A stretch of 64,000 nt of DNA from Adiantum capillus-veneris (GCA_014529385.2 CM043970.1:47767779-47831778), one strand, 5' to 3'; positions 51,132-63,076 are shown, counted from the first letter of the stretch. Notes: generated from the sequence alone by a model not told the origin. Translations and numbers: made by a program.

Positions 51132-53476
51132 TGTCGGGGGATATGTGTTTGCTACGTGAGCCGGGCAGGCGTAGGGCCTCTGGCTATGGGAGGTGTGGAA
51201 GAGAGAGAATGAGAACAACAGATGGCTTTGCCAATCACCGCAATCATCAATTAATTGAATATTACTTTGAGTACAACTTAGTCCTTACGCCAAGGCGGGC
51301 TTTTAACAGCACCGTCACTTGGATCATCTGCTAACTATGAGTTTAGGTTCCCGCTTTACAGAATTAACCGGGCCGTTAACAACACCCGACTTAAAAGAAT
51401 GTTAATGTAATCTTTAATGGATGACGGTGATGGAAATTATCTCATGTCGCTTTATCTGCTTCAAGTTCCATTAGATTCTGCAAGCTTCACTTTTGTCAAT
51501 TGTTTCGTAGCTTCCTGCTCCTCAATTTCTCCGATTTCCTTAACCCTTGTTGGCCTGCCTTGTGCTTTCCTTCTGCTTCTTTTATTAGGTCAATTCCTTT
51601 GTTTATGATGAGGAAGAGCCCCTTGATTTTGCTTCATAGCGCGAGAGAGAGATAGCCATATCCTTCTTCAAATCTTCCCTTGTCGGCTTGCTAGCCGAGG
51701 TCTGCTTACTCTCGAGTGAGAGAGTTTCTTCTTCCTTTACTAATCGAGTAACCTTGCTTGTTTTATTAGTCAAGGATGAGAGCGAGAGAAATCTCCTTCC
51801 TTGCCTTGCTTTGCTTGGTCCGGAGATCGGGAGAGAGAGATCCCTTCTTGCTCTCCAAACGAGAGAGAAAAATCTCGCCTTCTTGGCTTGGTTTCGATTG
51901 AGAGAGAGAGAGAGAGCTCTTCTTCTTTGATGGAGATCAAGGGCGAGAGCTCTTGCTTCCTCTCTTTTCTTCTTACCCACCCTGTTATGCCCTCCTTGGC
52001 TTGCTTGCTCTTCGTTTTCTTGCCAACCTTCCTCTATTGCCCTTCCTTCGCTTATTATCTTCCCCTCGTTATCTCCTCCCCTCGTCTGAAAAAAAAACCC
52101 TTATTTTTGCCTCGGCCCATCAGTCAAGGCGCCGTGATTGATGTGGCGCGGGACCCGTCATGATGACGTGGCAACTGAACGACTCGGGCAGTGTTGATCT
52201 AGTCGTGGCCGGTACCGAATGGAGCGCCGTGGAAAGCTGAGCAATGTTTTCTTCTTGGTCGCCATCTCCTGAGGCCTGTAGCCGCCACTGCGAGTTCCTA
52301 TGTGCTCGCGTTCTGCCTTCCTCGCTACCTGCCCGCCTGCTCACGCCATCCCCTCCTTTTTATTGGTTCACACCCTCTTTTTTTAAAAATAGGGTGGCCA
52401 TTGTGATTTTATGGGCGGTGGGCGGCCCTTAAAAGGAACCCCATTTGCATGCATAGCTTCATGTCGACCAAGGCATTGCCAAGCATCTCCGCTCCGGCTC
52501 CCCTTAAGGACATCCTATTTGGCATACATATAGGCACTTTAAATGGCATGCGGCATCGATCAAGGATTTGCTCCGCAAGAAAAAAGGCATCATATTTGGT
52601 ACATATGCCGGCCAAGGCAATGCCAAGCACGAATAAGTGATTGTATTTGGAGAGTTTTCCTCTCTTTGCATTTGCTCAAAATTACCAATTTTCTGAGCCC
52701 TGCCTCTGTTGGATTTATCCCGTAATTATTGCATTCCAAGAGATCACATTTGAACATGAAGCTCTTCAAGCACTTTTTGTACCACATTTGGCGCACATGT
52801 AGACTATTGTAATACTGCTCTTGGCAATATACTCTGCTATTAATGCACTGCATGAGATAACATCTTCGGACAAGATTCTTCTCGACCACTCACTTTGTTG
52901 CATTCCAAAACTTGATCGAGAGCCAAAATCTCCCAGATGGCACTCCGATAGAGCGGAGTGGACTGGCACGGAACCAGCCCCCGGTGAAACTTTAAAAGCT
53001 GATATCTTGGCGACCGAGACTCCGATCACTGATCTGAAAAGACCGACGCACTCCACAAAGTGAGCACTTTAGGCCCGTGCATTCATTTCATTTCTGTCAC
53101 CTCAGCTGCAGTTGCCCAATCCGGTACGGATCTGCAATCGACTTAAACTTTAAACTGCAATCGACTTAAACTTCAAACTGCCATAACTTCTTCACCGTAG
53201 CTCCTATTGACGAGCCGTAAAGACAGGCCCGTAGAGCACTTCAAGCACTACAGTTCTAGATCATAATCTTCCATCTGTGCTCACTTCAAGCATTATCATT
53301 TTTGGCATCATTAAGGCATCTGTTGGCCCTTTAAAGCCGCATCTGGCATACATTAATCATTAGACTTGGACTGTTAACAAGCCTTGATCACTAACCATTA
53401 AATGTGTATACTTCAAAGAATCTTAGCTTGCATTTCTCTGCTCTTTTTCTCTACATGGCAGCGGAGTTGCACGACA
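51132..53476 (-). repeat. D 3' LTR (left copy), 2345 bp
   Basis: Direct repeat of 56044-58349. Contains two extra short duplications relative to the other copy. Short internal frames are not genes. Confidence 0.9.
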
Positions 53477-54159
53477 TTCACCCCCTCTGAACCTGCACAG
53501 CCTCCGGTCTGTGCCAACTGCACTTCAATCTGCATCTGTTTTAGGTACCTTAAGCTTCTTACCATCATCAAACTCACATTATGAAAAAACAAATAAGGCT
53601 TATATCCTATCATCAATTTTCTAGCTTAATCATTAGGTAGCTGCCCATCAAAAATCTCTGAACTGTATCTGCCGTATCTTCAAAGCATTCAATCATGGAT
53701 AACTTGGTTAGTGAACCCCGCCAGACTCAAGTGCTCCAGTTAATGATGCACACAGCTTGACCATTAAGTTCTCTCTTAAGGAACCCTGTCAAGCTCAAGT
53801 ATGCCTTACTCTGTCTACACATGGAATGGCCGTCAATTCCTTTACTTCAAGTTCTGTTAGCAGAACCAACTCAAAAGATGTGAAGATACTTCATCAACTG
53901 TCCAAAGAAGTCAACTGGAAGCCAACCATGTAATCTTATTGACTGCATAACCGAAAACTCTTCTGACTTAACATAACCTAGAAAACAAACCTTGCATCAT
54001 GCAGCCTGTTGCATCAGGCATCTGGTATCCTCTGCATCTGCAACTTGCACTTTAGTAACCCCCAGGATCAAATGGGATAATAAGGACATGTCCACACACT
54101 GAAGCATCATAATATCCACAAGAGCATACATTTCCTGTATCAATCAACATCAAGCATTT
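53477..54159 (-). other. D internal 3' region, no ORF recognised
   Basis: Between the gag-like frame and the polypurine tract. No coding signal seen on either strand. Confidence 0.5.
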
Positions 54160-55998
54160 CTAGTTCAAATATACTACCCTTGGTGCAAATAGCACGCAAT
54201 TACTATGCATACTGATCAATATCCATCCGTATTGAATCTGCTTGTGAATATCCTTAGAATCTCCTGGATCAAACACCATCGAGATCACATAGCATTGATG
54301 GGCTCCGCAATATACTAGAGCTTCACGTGAAGCATAGTGCATCACCCACATCCCATAAACTGTTGGCAACTTAAGCTCGTTACCAGAAAGCATTAAAGAA
54401 ATCTGGCTCCCTTTGACTGGCAGCCAAGACATCACTGACATAAGCATCAATAGGCATAGCATCCAAATCCAGCCACATCTAGCACATTGTCCAAGCAAAT
54501 GAAAAACCATGTGCATCTTTTGCAGTATCAAGGATGATTTAGCATCATCACCCCCTCTAGCTTCATAGCCATCAAGAAAAACTTTGGGAGTCTCTCGACC
54601 TGTATCATCATACGAATTTTCACATGTTGGGACTTCAACTTGATCATGAAAAACAGCTTTATCCTGTAGATCTTCATCAATAGCATCCTCGGGAAAATCA
54701 CTCTTAGAAGTCTCAACATTAATCAAAATTGTAGGAGTTATCTCCTCATGTAGTCCATGTACAAGCGTATATGTAAAATCCCTGTCGATAACCTGTTCGC
54801 AATCAATATGATCGAAGCAATCTTCATACTCATCTATATCATCCTCTGAGTCCTCATCTGCATCCATGTTACTTAGCAATACATTATAGAGTTGTAAAGG
54901 CTCATCTGGCACCCCCTCTGAAGAGGTATATGCATCGGAAAGCTCTTCTATACTGTCATAAACATCTCCTTCAGATATAGACAGAAATTCATCAATTATA
55001 GCATCCTCTTCTGTGATAGCATCATCTGCAAGCATATTGTTAGTAGCAATCATAGGTTCATTGACATCCTCAGGCTCATCCTATGTTGGATCCACAATCT
55101 TGGTCACTTCATCAGCTACTACTGTGTATATAATAGCTTTGTTTATGCAATCATCTGTAGTAGACATGTTGTCCTGCTCGGCAGCTATAGTGCAAATAGC
55201 TTCAGTAACACCCTGTAGAGGTTCATCTGCTTGATAAACTCTTTCAGAATAACCCATGTCAAGATCAACAGCTTGTGAACCGCTTGCTGTGCAGTCTACG
55301 TCTTCACTGGAACCATTATTAGAGGTAGCGTCCATGCAAGCAATCTTTGAAAAAAATTCATATAAATCTATTCCAGCTTTAAATTCATTGTTTACCTTTT
55401 CTTCTTTGCTCAAAATATGCTCCTCTGAAACTGAATCTGCTACTTCCGGCTCAACATTCTCTTTGGCTTTACTTCTTGCAGAAATATGCTCCCAGAATTC
55501 ATCATAGTTGAGGATCTGCATCTGATCCCCTTCACCTTTACTGAAGACAACCTTATTTCGTTCAGTCATCTCCTTTATTTCCTGATCTAGAATCCTTGAG
55601 CTTTCGTAAATAAATTCCTCTGCAAAATACTCCCACCGTGTGGGATATTCGTTTGCCAGTTCTTGCACCTACTTTTTAAAATCCGAGTTTACAACTTCCT
55701 CAAAAGCTGCAATCATCCGATCTTCTGGAACATTTCGGCTCTTCATCTCAGCTTCGTAACATGCAATAAAACCTTCTGGATCATATCCTTCAAAATTATA
55801 ATACTGCTCCCGAATAGCATCAAGTGCTATCTCTACAGCATCATCAATCTGCTTTTTTATCTGCACGGCTTTTGCTTCCTGCAGATACCCCTGAACCAAT
55901 TCCATCATTTTTGGCAAATCTGTAACTGCCAGATTTGTATCAAAGCCATTGGCACTGAAATTTTCAATAAACTGCTTGAACTGTTCTGGCATCTCCAT
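54160..55998 (-). pseudogene. Element D gag-like ORF with two in-frame TAG codons
   Basis: One minus-strand frame runs from ATG 55998 to 54160, broken by TAG at 55669-55671 and TAG at 55081-55083. The first part (QFKQFIENFSANGF; YDPEGFIACYEAEMKSRN; FEEVVNSDF) and the second (YPTRWEYFAEEFIYE) look like a gypsy capsid protein. The rest is very acidic (DADEDSEDDIDEYEDC). After about 54540 the neighbouring frame looks more protein-like (LDLDAMPIDAYVSDVL), so a frameshift there is likely. The ORF starts only about 40 bases after the primer-binding site. Confidence 0.6.
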
Positions 55999-56043
55999 CT
56001 TTACCTCCCACCCCGGCTCGTTTCGCGTCGGGTTCACCAGAGA

Positions 56044-58349
56044 TGTCGGGGGATATATGTTCGCTACGTGAGCCGGGCAGGCGCCGGGCCCCTGGTTGTG
56101 GGAGGTGTGGAAGAGAGAGAATGAGAACAACAGATGGCTTTGCCAATCACCGCAATCATCAATTAATTGAATATTACTTTGAGTACAACTTAGTCCTTAC
56201 GCCAAGGCGGGCTGTTAACAGCACCGTCACTTGGATCATCTACTAACTATGAGTTTAGGCTTCCGCTTTACAGAATTAACCGGTCCGTTAACAACACCGG
56301 ACTTAAAAGAATGTTAATGTAATCTTTAACGGATGACGGTGATGGAAATTATCTCATGTCGCTTTATCTGCTTCAAGTTCCATTAGATTCTGCAAGCTTC
56401 ACTTTTGTCAATTGTTTCGTAGCTTCCTTCTCCTCAATTGCTCCGATTTCCTTAACCCTTGTTGGCCTGCCTTGTGCTTTCCTTCTGCTTCTTTTATTAG
56501 GTCAATTCCTTTGTTTATGATGAGGAAGAGCCCCTTGATTTTGCTTCATAGCGCGCGAGAGAGATAGCCATATCCTTCTTCAAATCTTCCCTTGTCGGCT
56601 TGCTAGCCGAGGTCTGCTTACTCTCGAGTGAGAGAGTTTCTTCTTCCTTTACTAATCGAGTAACCTTGCTTGTTTTATTAGGCAAGGATGAGAGCGAGAG
56701 AAATCTCCTTCCTTGCCTTGCTTTGCTTGGTCCGGAGATCGGGAGAGAGAGATCCCTTCTTGCTCTCCAAACGAGAGAGAGAAAAATCTCGCCTTCTTGG
56801 CTTGGTTTCGATTGAGAGAGAGAGAGAGCTCTTCTTCTTTGATGGAGATCAAGGGCGAGAGCTCTTGCTTCCTCTCTTTTCTTCTTACCCACCCTGTTAT
56901 GCCCTCCTTGGCTTGCTTGCTCTTCGTTTTCTTGCCAACCTTCCTCTATTGCCCTTCCTTCGCTTATTATCTTCCCCTCGTCTGAAAAAAAAACCCTTAT
57001 TTTTGCCCCGGCCCATCAGTCACGGCGCCGTGACTGATGTGGCGCGGGACCCGTCATGATGACGTGGCAGCTGAACGACTCGGGCAGTGTTGATCTAGTC
57101 GTGGCCGGTACCGAATGGAGCGCCCTGGAAAGCTGAGCAATGTTTGCTTCTTGGTCGCCATCTCCTGAGGCCTGTAGCCGCCACTGCGAGTTCCTATGTG
57201 CTCGCGTTCTGCCTTCCTCGCTACCTGCCCGCCTGCTCACGCCATCCCCTCCTTTTTATTGGTTCACACCCTCTTTTTAAAAAAATAGAGTGGCCATTGT
57301 GATTTTATGGGCGGTGGGCGGCCCTTAAAAGGCACCCCATTTGCATGCATAGCTTCATGTCGACCAAGGCATTGCCAAGCATCTCTGCTCCGGCTCCCCT
57401 TAAGGACATCCCATTTGGCATACATATAGGCACTTTAAATGGCATGCGGCATCGATCAAGAATTTGCTCCACAAGAAAAAAGGCATCATATTTGGTACAC
57501 ATGCCGGCCAAGGCAATGCCAAGCACGAATAATTGATTGTATTTGGAGAGTTTTCCTCTCTTTGCATTTGCTCAAAATTACCAATTTTCTGAGCCCTGCC
57601 TCTGTTGGATTTATCCCGTAATTATTGCATTCCAAGAGATCACATTCGAACATGAAGCTCTTCAAGCACTTTTTGTACCACATTTGGCGCACATGTAGAC
57701 TATTGTAATAGTGCTCTTGGCAATATACCTTGCTATTAATTCACTGCATGAGATAACATCTTCGGACAAGATTCTTCTCGACCACTCACTCTGTTGCATT
57801 GCAAAACTTGATCGAGAGCCAAAATCTCCCAGATGGCACTCCGATCAAGCGGACTGGACTAGCACAGAAACGGCCCCCGGTGAAACTTTAAAGGCTGATA
57901 TCTTGGCGGCCGAGACTCCGATCACTAATCTGAAAAGACCGACACACTCCACAAAGTGAGCACTTTAGGTCCGTGCATTCATTTCATTTTTGTCACCTCA
58001 GCTGCAGTTGCCCAATCCGGTACAAATCTGCAATCGACTTAAACTTCAAACTGCCATAACTTCTTCACCGTAGCTCCTATTGACGAGCTGTAAATACAGG
58101 CCGGTAGAGCACTTCAAGCACTACAGTTCTAGATCATAATCTTCCATCTGTGATCACTTCAAGCATTATCATTTTTAGCATCATTAAGACATCTGTTGGC
58201 CCTTTAAAGCCACATCTGGCATACATTAATCATTAGAGTTGGACTGTTAACAAGCCCTGATCACTGACCATTAAATGTGTAGACTTCAAAGAAGCTTAGC
58301 TTGCATTTCTCTTCTCTTTTTCTCTACATGGCAGCGGAGCTGCACGACA
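56044..58349 (-). repeat. D 5' LTR (right copy), 2306 bp
   Basis: Matches 51132-53476. In minus orientation it is followed by the primer-binding site at about 56039. Confidence 0.9.
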
Positions 58350-58353
58350 GCAG

Positions 58354-59349
58354 CTGGGTCAAAAGGGCCACAAGTCCATGCTTGCACCCATATTTCACCT
58401 CTTGGCGTGTCGAAAGGCGCTTCACGGCAACTTCCTGCAAAATTATGATTTAGTCATGAGATAAATTTTCAAATAAAATATATATTTTCAACAATACAAA
58501 GCATACATATAATACTTACAAACTCATGTCTAAGTGTGTCGTAGCCTCCACTCCCAAGATGTGACGCTCCAACAGGCTCCAAATGTGCTCTGGCTGCACC
58601 TCTTTGCTATTGAAATTTGTCAGGATTCTCTTGTATCTCTCGTGCAATCCCCATCCACTCCTCTGCATCCAACCATGCCGGATTTGGACTGTTGGCATTG
58701 TACCTATCTCTTGCATTTGACCGACAGTGTGACATTGTGGCCTTCACCACGCCCAAAATCCAGTCATTCGAGACTAGATTGTATCCCTCTACAGGCCTGT
58801 ACTCTCTGTGAATGACCTCAGTGATGTAACTCTTTCTTTCATCGTCAAGATTATCCCAAATCTCCATCACAGAGTGACCAAACTAAACTATACAGACCTG
58901 CCAAATCCTCTATCGCATGGCCTTTCCGACCCTATCTGCCACAACAGCCCCATCCCTGCTCTTGTACACCTTGCCAAGATCATGGTTGTTTGATCCCCAA
59001 GGTGTATGTGGTGTGCCAATCGGTGAACCATCTACTGAAGACATTGGGGAACGCTCTCTCGGTGGTGTGGACGCATCGGTAGAACCACTACCACACCAAC
59101 CACCGCCTCCAGAACGACACCTATCTCGTCTGAGGATGAACCACCCATCAGTGTAGGGAGGACACTAGTCCTAGGCGTAGGGTCGGTTGTAGTAGTTCTA
59201 GAGAAATCTACTACCCAAAGGTTATGTGCCATCATGGTCTGCTCTGGTGTGAACTGTGTCAAAAAGAGACCCATCTGCTCGGGTGACATGCCGACCAGAG
59301 TGACAAGAAAACTAAAACTAGGAGAGTATGGCTCATCGTCATCGTCCAT
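58354..59349 (-). pseudogene. CACTA C second ORF, truncated by stops and split by element D
   Basis: Minus strand from ATG 59349 (MDDDDEPYSPSFSFLV). It includes TDASTPPRERS, matching element A, then WDNLDDERKSYITEVIHREY and NPAWLDAEEWMGIAREIQE, and after a TAG at about 58604-58606 the conserved HLGSGGY. Exon 1 ends at 58520 before GTAAGT and exon 2 starts at 58434, the same intron position as in element A. The last codons lie on the other side of element D (51131-51081: QEEGEDVDWKALP then TGA). Frameshifts occur around 59000-58880. Confidence 0.7.
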
Positions 59350-59471
59350 GGCTATAGATACACAAATAACATCCATAAAATACTTTAGTTTATAGAAAAA
59401 CACTTAATCAATACAAATAACAAAAAAACAAATTGCCAACACAAATGAATGAATCTAAAATGTATTATAGA

Positions 59472-60069
59472 CTAATAAAAATAAAGAGTTTTACAAAAGA
59501 GTTCCTGGCAAAAATCATTAGTTAATCTCTCATCTTCTATGAGATCTGATGCACCAAAGATTTCTATCTCAATCTGTACTTCTGCATCTTTGTCATCAAA
59601 CCCAACTTCTTTGTCGCTCTCCGCATCAGCTTCAGTATTTGTCACTTCATCTCTAGGGTCAAGCATATGCTCACCACTGACCTCCAGCTCAAACTCTAAA
59701 CGTATCTCATCCATCAGCCCTGCACTTTGTTCATGAATCACCTCTTTGACCTCAATGTCCAATCTTTCACACACTTGCTTACTTCGTGGAGCAACTTGAA
59801 CAACATAGAGCCTGTGCGGTTTAGACAGATCATTTTCATTATTTTCTCTCCATAGTGGATCTACTTTGAACACAACTTGTTCACAATACTGCGGAAGTAC
59901 GAATGTATCCCGTGCATCTGTCCACACCCGCTTAGATTTCACTTGAATCACTCCACTCCTGTCTTTGCACACAATTGCATTAGGGCTGTTGGTAATAACT
60001 TTGAACCACTTGACATCAAAGATAAAAATATCAAGATTTCTAAAGCCAATCTTCAAAATGTCTTGGATG
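59472..60069 (-). pseudogene. CACTA C transposase 3' part (DUF4216-like end), cut by CACTA B
   Basis: Minus frame with ILKIGFRNLDIFIFDVKWFK, RDTFVLPQYCEQVVFKVDPL and VVQVAPRSKQVCE, then an acidic tail and stop. It aligns with exons 5-6 of element A, but the intron that A has after CEQ is absent: the frame reads straight through. At 60070 the CACTA B terminus interrupts it. Confidence 0.8.
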
Positions 60070-60799
60070 CACTACAAGAGGTCACTTGAATTCCGTTGCC
60101 ACAATACCGGCGTCACTGGCGGGCGTCGGTATATGTGTGTGTATGTATGGAGGGAGCTAAAGTTTTTAAAAAGATTTGATTTTTAAATTTTTGACGTTTA
60201 TTCTGACGCCTATTCCGACGGTAGCGCGAATAGACATTCCGACGCCTATTCCGACAGCTCTTCTAATGCCTATACCGACAACTGTACCGATAGCACATGC
60301 AAAAAATAAAAATACGGGCTTTCTCTGGACATTTCTCTTGTTCTTGCGTGTTTCTCAAGATCTCTTCTTCCCCATCTCTCACAGTTCTGGTGCGAAACAA
60401 GCCGTCGGAAGTGCTAATCTTGCTTGTGGGTTAGCGCATAACACTAAGGTGAGATTGTTTTCATGTTTACTTGTAGATTTAGGATTTAGGGTTTAACGTT
60501 GTGTTTGTGTGTGCGTTTTTGCACGTTCCAGGACTTTTACAACAACTTTCATTGCTTAAATAGGACGAATGTGAGTGCTCAAACCTTTAAATGCATATTA
60601 AATTTATTTAAATTTTTTGTATATTAATAAAAGAAAATTTCATGCTTTAAACTTTGAATGCTTTAAAAGAAATTATGGTTTGTAATGTGAAATTTCATTT
60701 TAATTTATGAAAAAAAATTGTTTTGGTTTATGAAAAAATCTTGTTTTGAAGAAATTTTGTTTTGAATTATGTCGTTTTTGAAATTATGCAATTGATAGG

Positions 60800-61165
60800 A
60801 TTTATGTTTTAGGTTAATTTTAGGTTATAAGTTAAGTTAGATTAGGTTAGGTTAGGTTATCTTATACGTTAGGTTACGTTAAGTTAAGTTACATTGTTAC
60901 GTTATGTTATATGTTAGGTTACGTTAGGTTAGGTTAGGTTACGTTAGGTTAGCTTAGGTTATCTTATACGTTAGGTTAGATTAAGTTAAGCTATGTTAGA
61001 TTAAGTTATATTAGGTTATGTTAGGTTAAGCTACGTTAAGTTAAGTTAGGTTATCTTATATGTTAGGTTAGGTTAAGTTAATCTACGTTAGGTTTAGCTA
61101 CGTTAAGTTAGGTTAGGTTAAGTTAGGTTAAGCTACATTAGGTTATGTTAGGTTAGGTTAAACTA
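60800..61165. repeat. TTAGG-type degenerate array of CACTA B (first block)
   Basis: AGGTTAGGTTAGGTTA-like repeats with variants TTACG, TTAAG and TTATC. Similar blocks follow at 62305-62365, 62450-62540 and 62625-62705. Confidence 0.85.
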
Positions 61166-61169
61166 TGTT

Positions 61170-62305
61170 TGACAATACGGCAAGCCATAGAGCTTACCCA
61201 CAACATATTAAAAATAACACAATGGCGATCCGTTCGTCAATACGGCAAGCCATAAAGCTTACCCACAACACATATGCATTGTGGGCAAGCTCTACATTGT
61301 GTTGTTTATATATCCGTGAGTGATTTTCAAGTCCTAAAATAGCTAAGGGGCCCTAAAAATAACATCATGGCGATCCGTTTGTTGAGCTTGAGAACAATGC
61401 ATATGTGTTGTGGGCAAGCTCTATGACTTGACGTATTGCCAAACGGCTCGCCATTGTGTCTTCTATATATCTGCAAGCGGTTTTCAAATCCTAAAATAGC
61501 TAAGCGGTCCTAAAAACAACACAATGGCAAGCCTCTTAGCAATATGGCAAACCCTAGATCTTGCTTACAATGCATATGCATTGTGGGCAAGCTTTATAGC
61601 TTGCCGTATTGACAAACGGCTCGCCATGGTGTTGTCTATATGTTTGCGAGCAATTTTCAATCGCTAGAATTGCCTTGTGTCCCTAAAAACAACACGATGG
61701 AAATCCGTTTGGCAATACGGCAAGCCATAAAGCTTACCCACAAGGCATATGCATTGAGGGCTAGCTCTATGGATTTCTGTATTGCCAAAAGGCTTTTCAG
61801 TGTGTTGTTTTTAGGACCGCAAGCGGTTTTCAAGCCCTAAAATAGCTAAGCAGCCCTAAAAACAACACAATGGAGACCCGTTTGGCAAAATGGAAATCCA
61901 TAGAGCTTGCCCACAATGCATAAGCTCTATGGCTTGTTGTATTTCCAACGGTTGGCCATTGCGTTGTCTATATGTTTGCAAGCAATTTTCAAGCGCTAAA
62001 ATTGCCTCGTGTCCCTAAAAACAACACAATGGCAATACAGCAAGCCATAAAGCTTGCCCATAAATCATATGCATGGTGGGAAATCTCTATGGCTTGCTAT
62101 ATTGCCAACAACTCACCATTGTGTTGTCTATATGTCTGTGAGCGATTTTCAGGCCATAAAATCACTTCGCAACTCTAAAAACAACACAATGGTGAGCCGT
62201 TTGCCAAATTGGCAAGCCATAGAGCTTGCCCACATCGCATATGCATTGTGGGCAAGCTGTATGGCTTGTCGTTTTGCTAAACGCCTCACTATTGTGTTGT
62301 TTTTA
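61170..62305. repeat. Tandem array of about seven large palindromes in CACTA B
   Basis: Units anchored at AACACAATGG-like phrases (ATGG at 61222, 61367, 61524, 61697, 61870, 62029 and 62189; steps 145-173 bp). The unit is close to a perfect dyad: CACAATGGCGAxCCGTTTGG, then AATACGGCAAGCCATA and AGCTTGCCCACAATGCATA on the left, mirrored by TGCATTGTGGGCAAGCT, TATGGCTTGCCGTATTG and CAAACGGCTCGCCATTGTG on the right. Linkers read like GCGAGCGATTTTCAAG and CTAAAATAGCTAAG. No coding capacity. Confidence 0.85.
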
Positions 62306-62792
62306 TGCTAGGTTAGGTTATGTTAGGTTTAGGTTATAGGTTAGGTGAGATTATAGGTTAGGTTAGAGCTATCGACAAATTAATAGTCGAAAAATACAAA
62401 CGCACTTCGAAGATGATTCGTATACTTCTAAAAACGCAAATTAACTTCGGTTAGGTTAGGTTTAGGTTATAAATTAGGTTAGGTATAGGTTTTAAGTTAT
62501 GTTAGATTATAGGTTAGGCATAACGATTATAGGTTAGGTTAGAGCTAGCGTCAAATCAATAGTAGAAAAAATCCAATCAGACTTCGAAGATGACTTGTGT
62601 ACTTCTAAAAATGCAAACGGACTTCGGTTAGGTTAGGTTATAGGTTACGTTTAGGTTATAAGTTAGGTTAGGTTTATGTTATAGGTTAAGTTAGATTATA
62701 GGTCAGGTTAGAGCTAGTGTCAAATTAATAGTAGAAAAAATGCAATCAGACTTCAAAAGTACACACAGACTTCAAGAACCTTAATATATAGT

Positions 62793-62892
62793 CATTGACC
62801 AATAAAGACGAGATTATTACCCTATCGTCCTAATCTCCGTACACCTCTAGACCGAGGTCTACGGGAATGGGGCCTGGCTAGAGAATGTGAGG
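62793..62892 (+). promoter_or_regulatory. Conserved stem-loop box, CACTA B copy 1
   Basis: Same box as in CACTA A. Arm TAATCTCCGTACACCTC (62831-62847), loop TAGACC, arm starting GAGGTCTACGGGAATGG (62854-62870), about 14 of 17 paired with G-U allowed. It is part of a duplicated unit of 184 bp that includes the preceding ATGCAATCAGACTTC phrase. Confidence 0.6.
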
Positions 62893-62976
62893 TTGTTAGA
62901 GCTAGCAGAATATAGTTGAAAAAACGCAATCGGACTTCAAAAGTGCACACAGACTTCAAGAACTTTAATATATAGT

Positions 62977-63076
62977 CATTGACCAATAAAGATGAGATTT
63001 TTACCCTATGGTCCTAATCTCCGTGCACCTCTAGACCGTTGTGTGCGGGGATCAGGCTTGGCTAGAGAATGTGAGG
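62977..63076 (+). promoter_or_regulatory. Conserved stem-loop box, CACTA B copy 2
   Basis: Second copy, 184 bases after the first. Arm TAATCTCCGTGCACCTC (63015-63031), loop TAGACC, arm starting GTTGTGTGCGGGGATCA (63038-63054), about 14 of 17 paired with G-U. It ends about 85 bases before the transposase ATG. Confidence 0.6.

Larger units (their letters stand above)
51128..58353 (-). mobile_element. LTR retrotransposon D (TR-GAG-like, no pol) with TSD GCAG
   Basis: LTRs 51132-53476 and 56044-58349 are bounded TGTCGGGGG...CACGACA, with GCAG on both sides (51128-51131 and 58350-58353). They are highly similar; the 39-bp length difference is accounted for by two short duplications in the left copy (about 16 bp near 52065 and 23 bp near 53140). 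Minus orientation: primer-binding site TGGTGAACCCGACGCGAAAC starting near 56039 and polypurine tract AGAGGGGGTGAA next to 53476. The internal part (53477-56043) has a gag-like frame but no protease, integrase or RT seen. The insertion splits the second ORF of CACTA C; removing it restores an in-frame ending. Confidence 0.9.
50027..60069 (-). mobile_element. CACTA transposon C (left end to point where B interrupts it), carrying retrotransposon D
   Basis: The left terminus reads CACTATAATACGTCACGC from 50027. Next come CCGATGCG/TTCCGAGGCC-type motifs (50050-50280) and an AACCATAACC-rich subterminal array (50520-50930). Its genes are on the minus strand: the second ORF is split by retrotransposon D and the transposase 3' part lies at 59472-60069. 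CACTA B then interrupts at 60070, and the other end is beyond the window. Confidence 0.75.

Noticed and set aside
51132-58349. 2.3-kb direct repeat read as a segmental duplication
   Set aside because: Ends TG...CA, GCAG target duplication, primer-binding site and polypurine tract show they are LTRs of one element.
60800-61165. TTAGG array as an insect-type telomere or contamination
   Set aside because: It is degenerate, lies inside a CACTA element with plant-type transposase, and has counterparts in A.
61170-62305. CRISPR array
   Set aside because: Repeats are ~110-bp palindromes with similar linkers, not short repeats with unique spacers, and the genome is eukaryotic.
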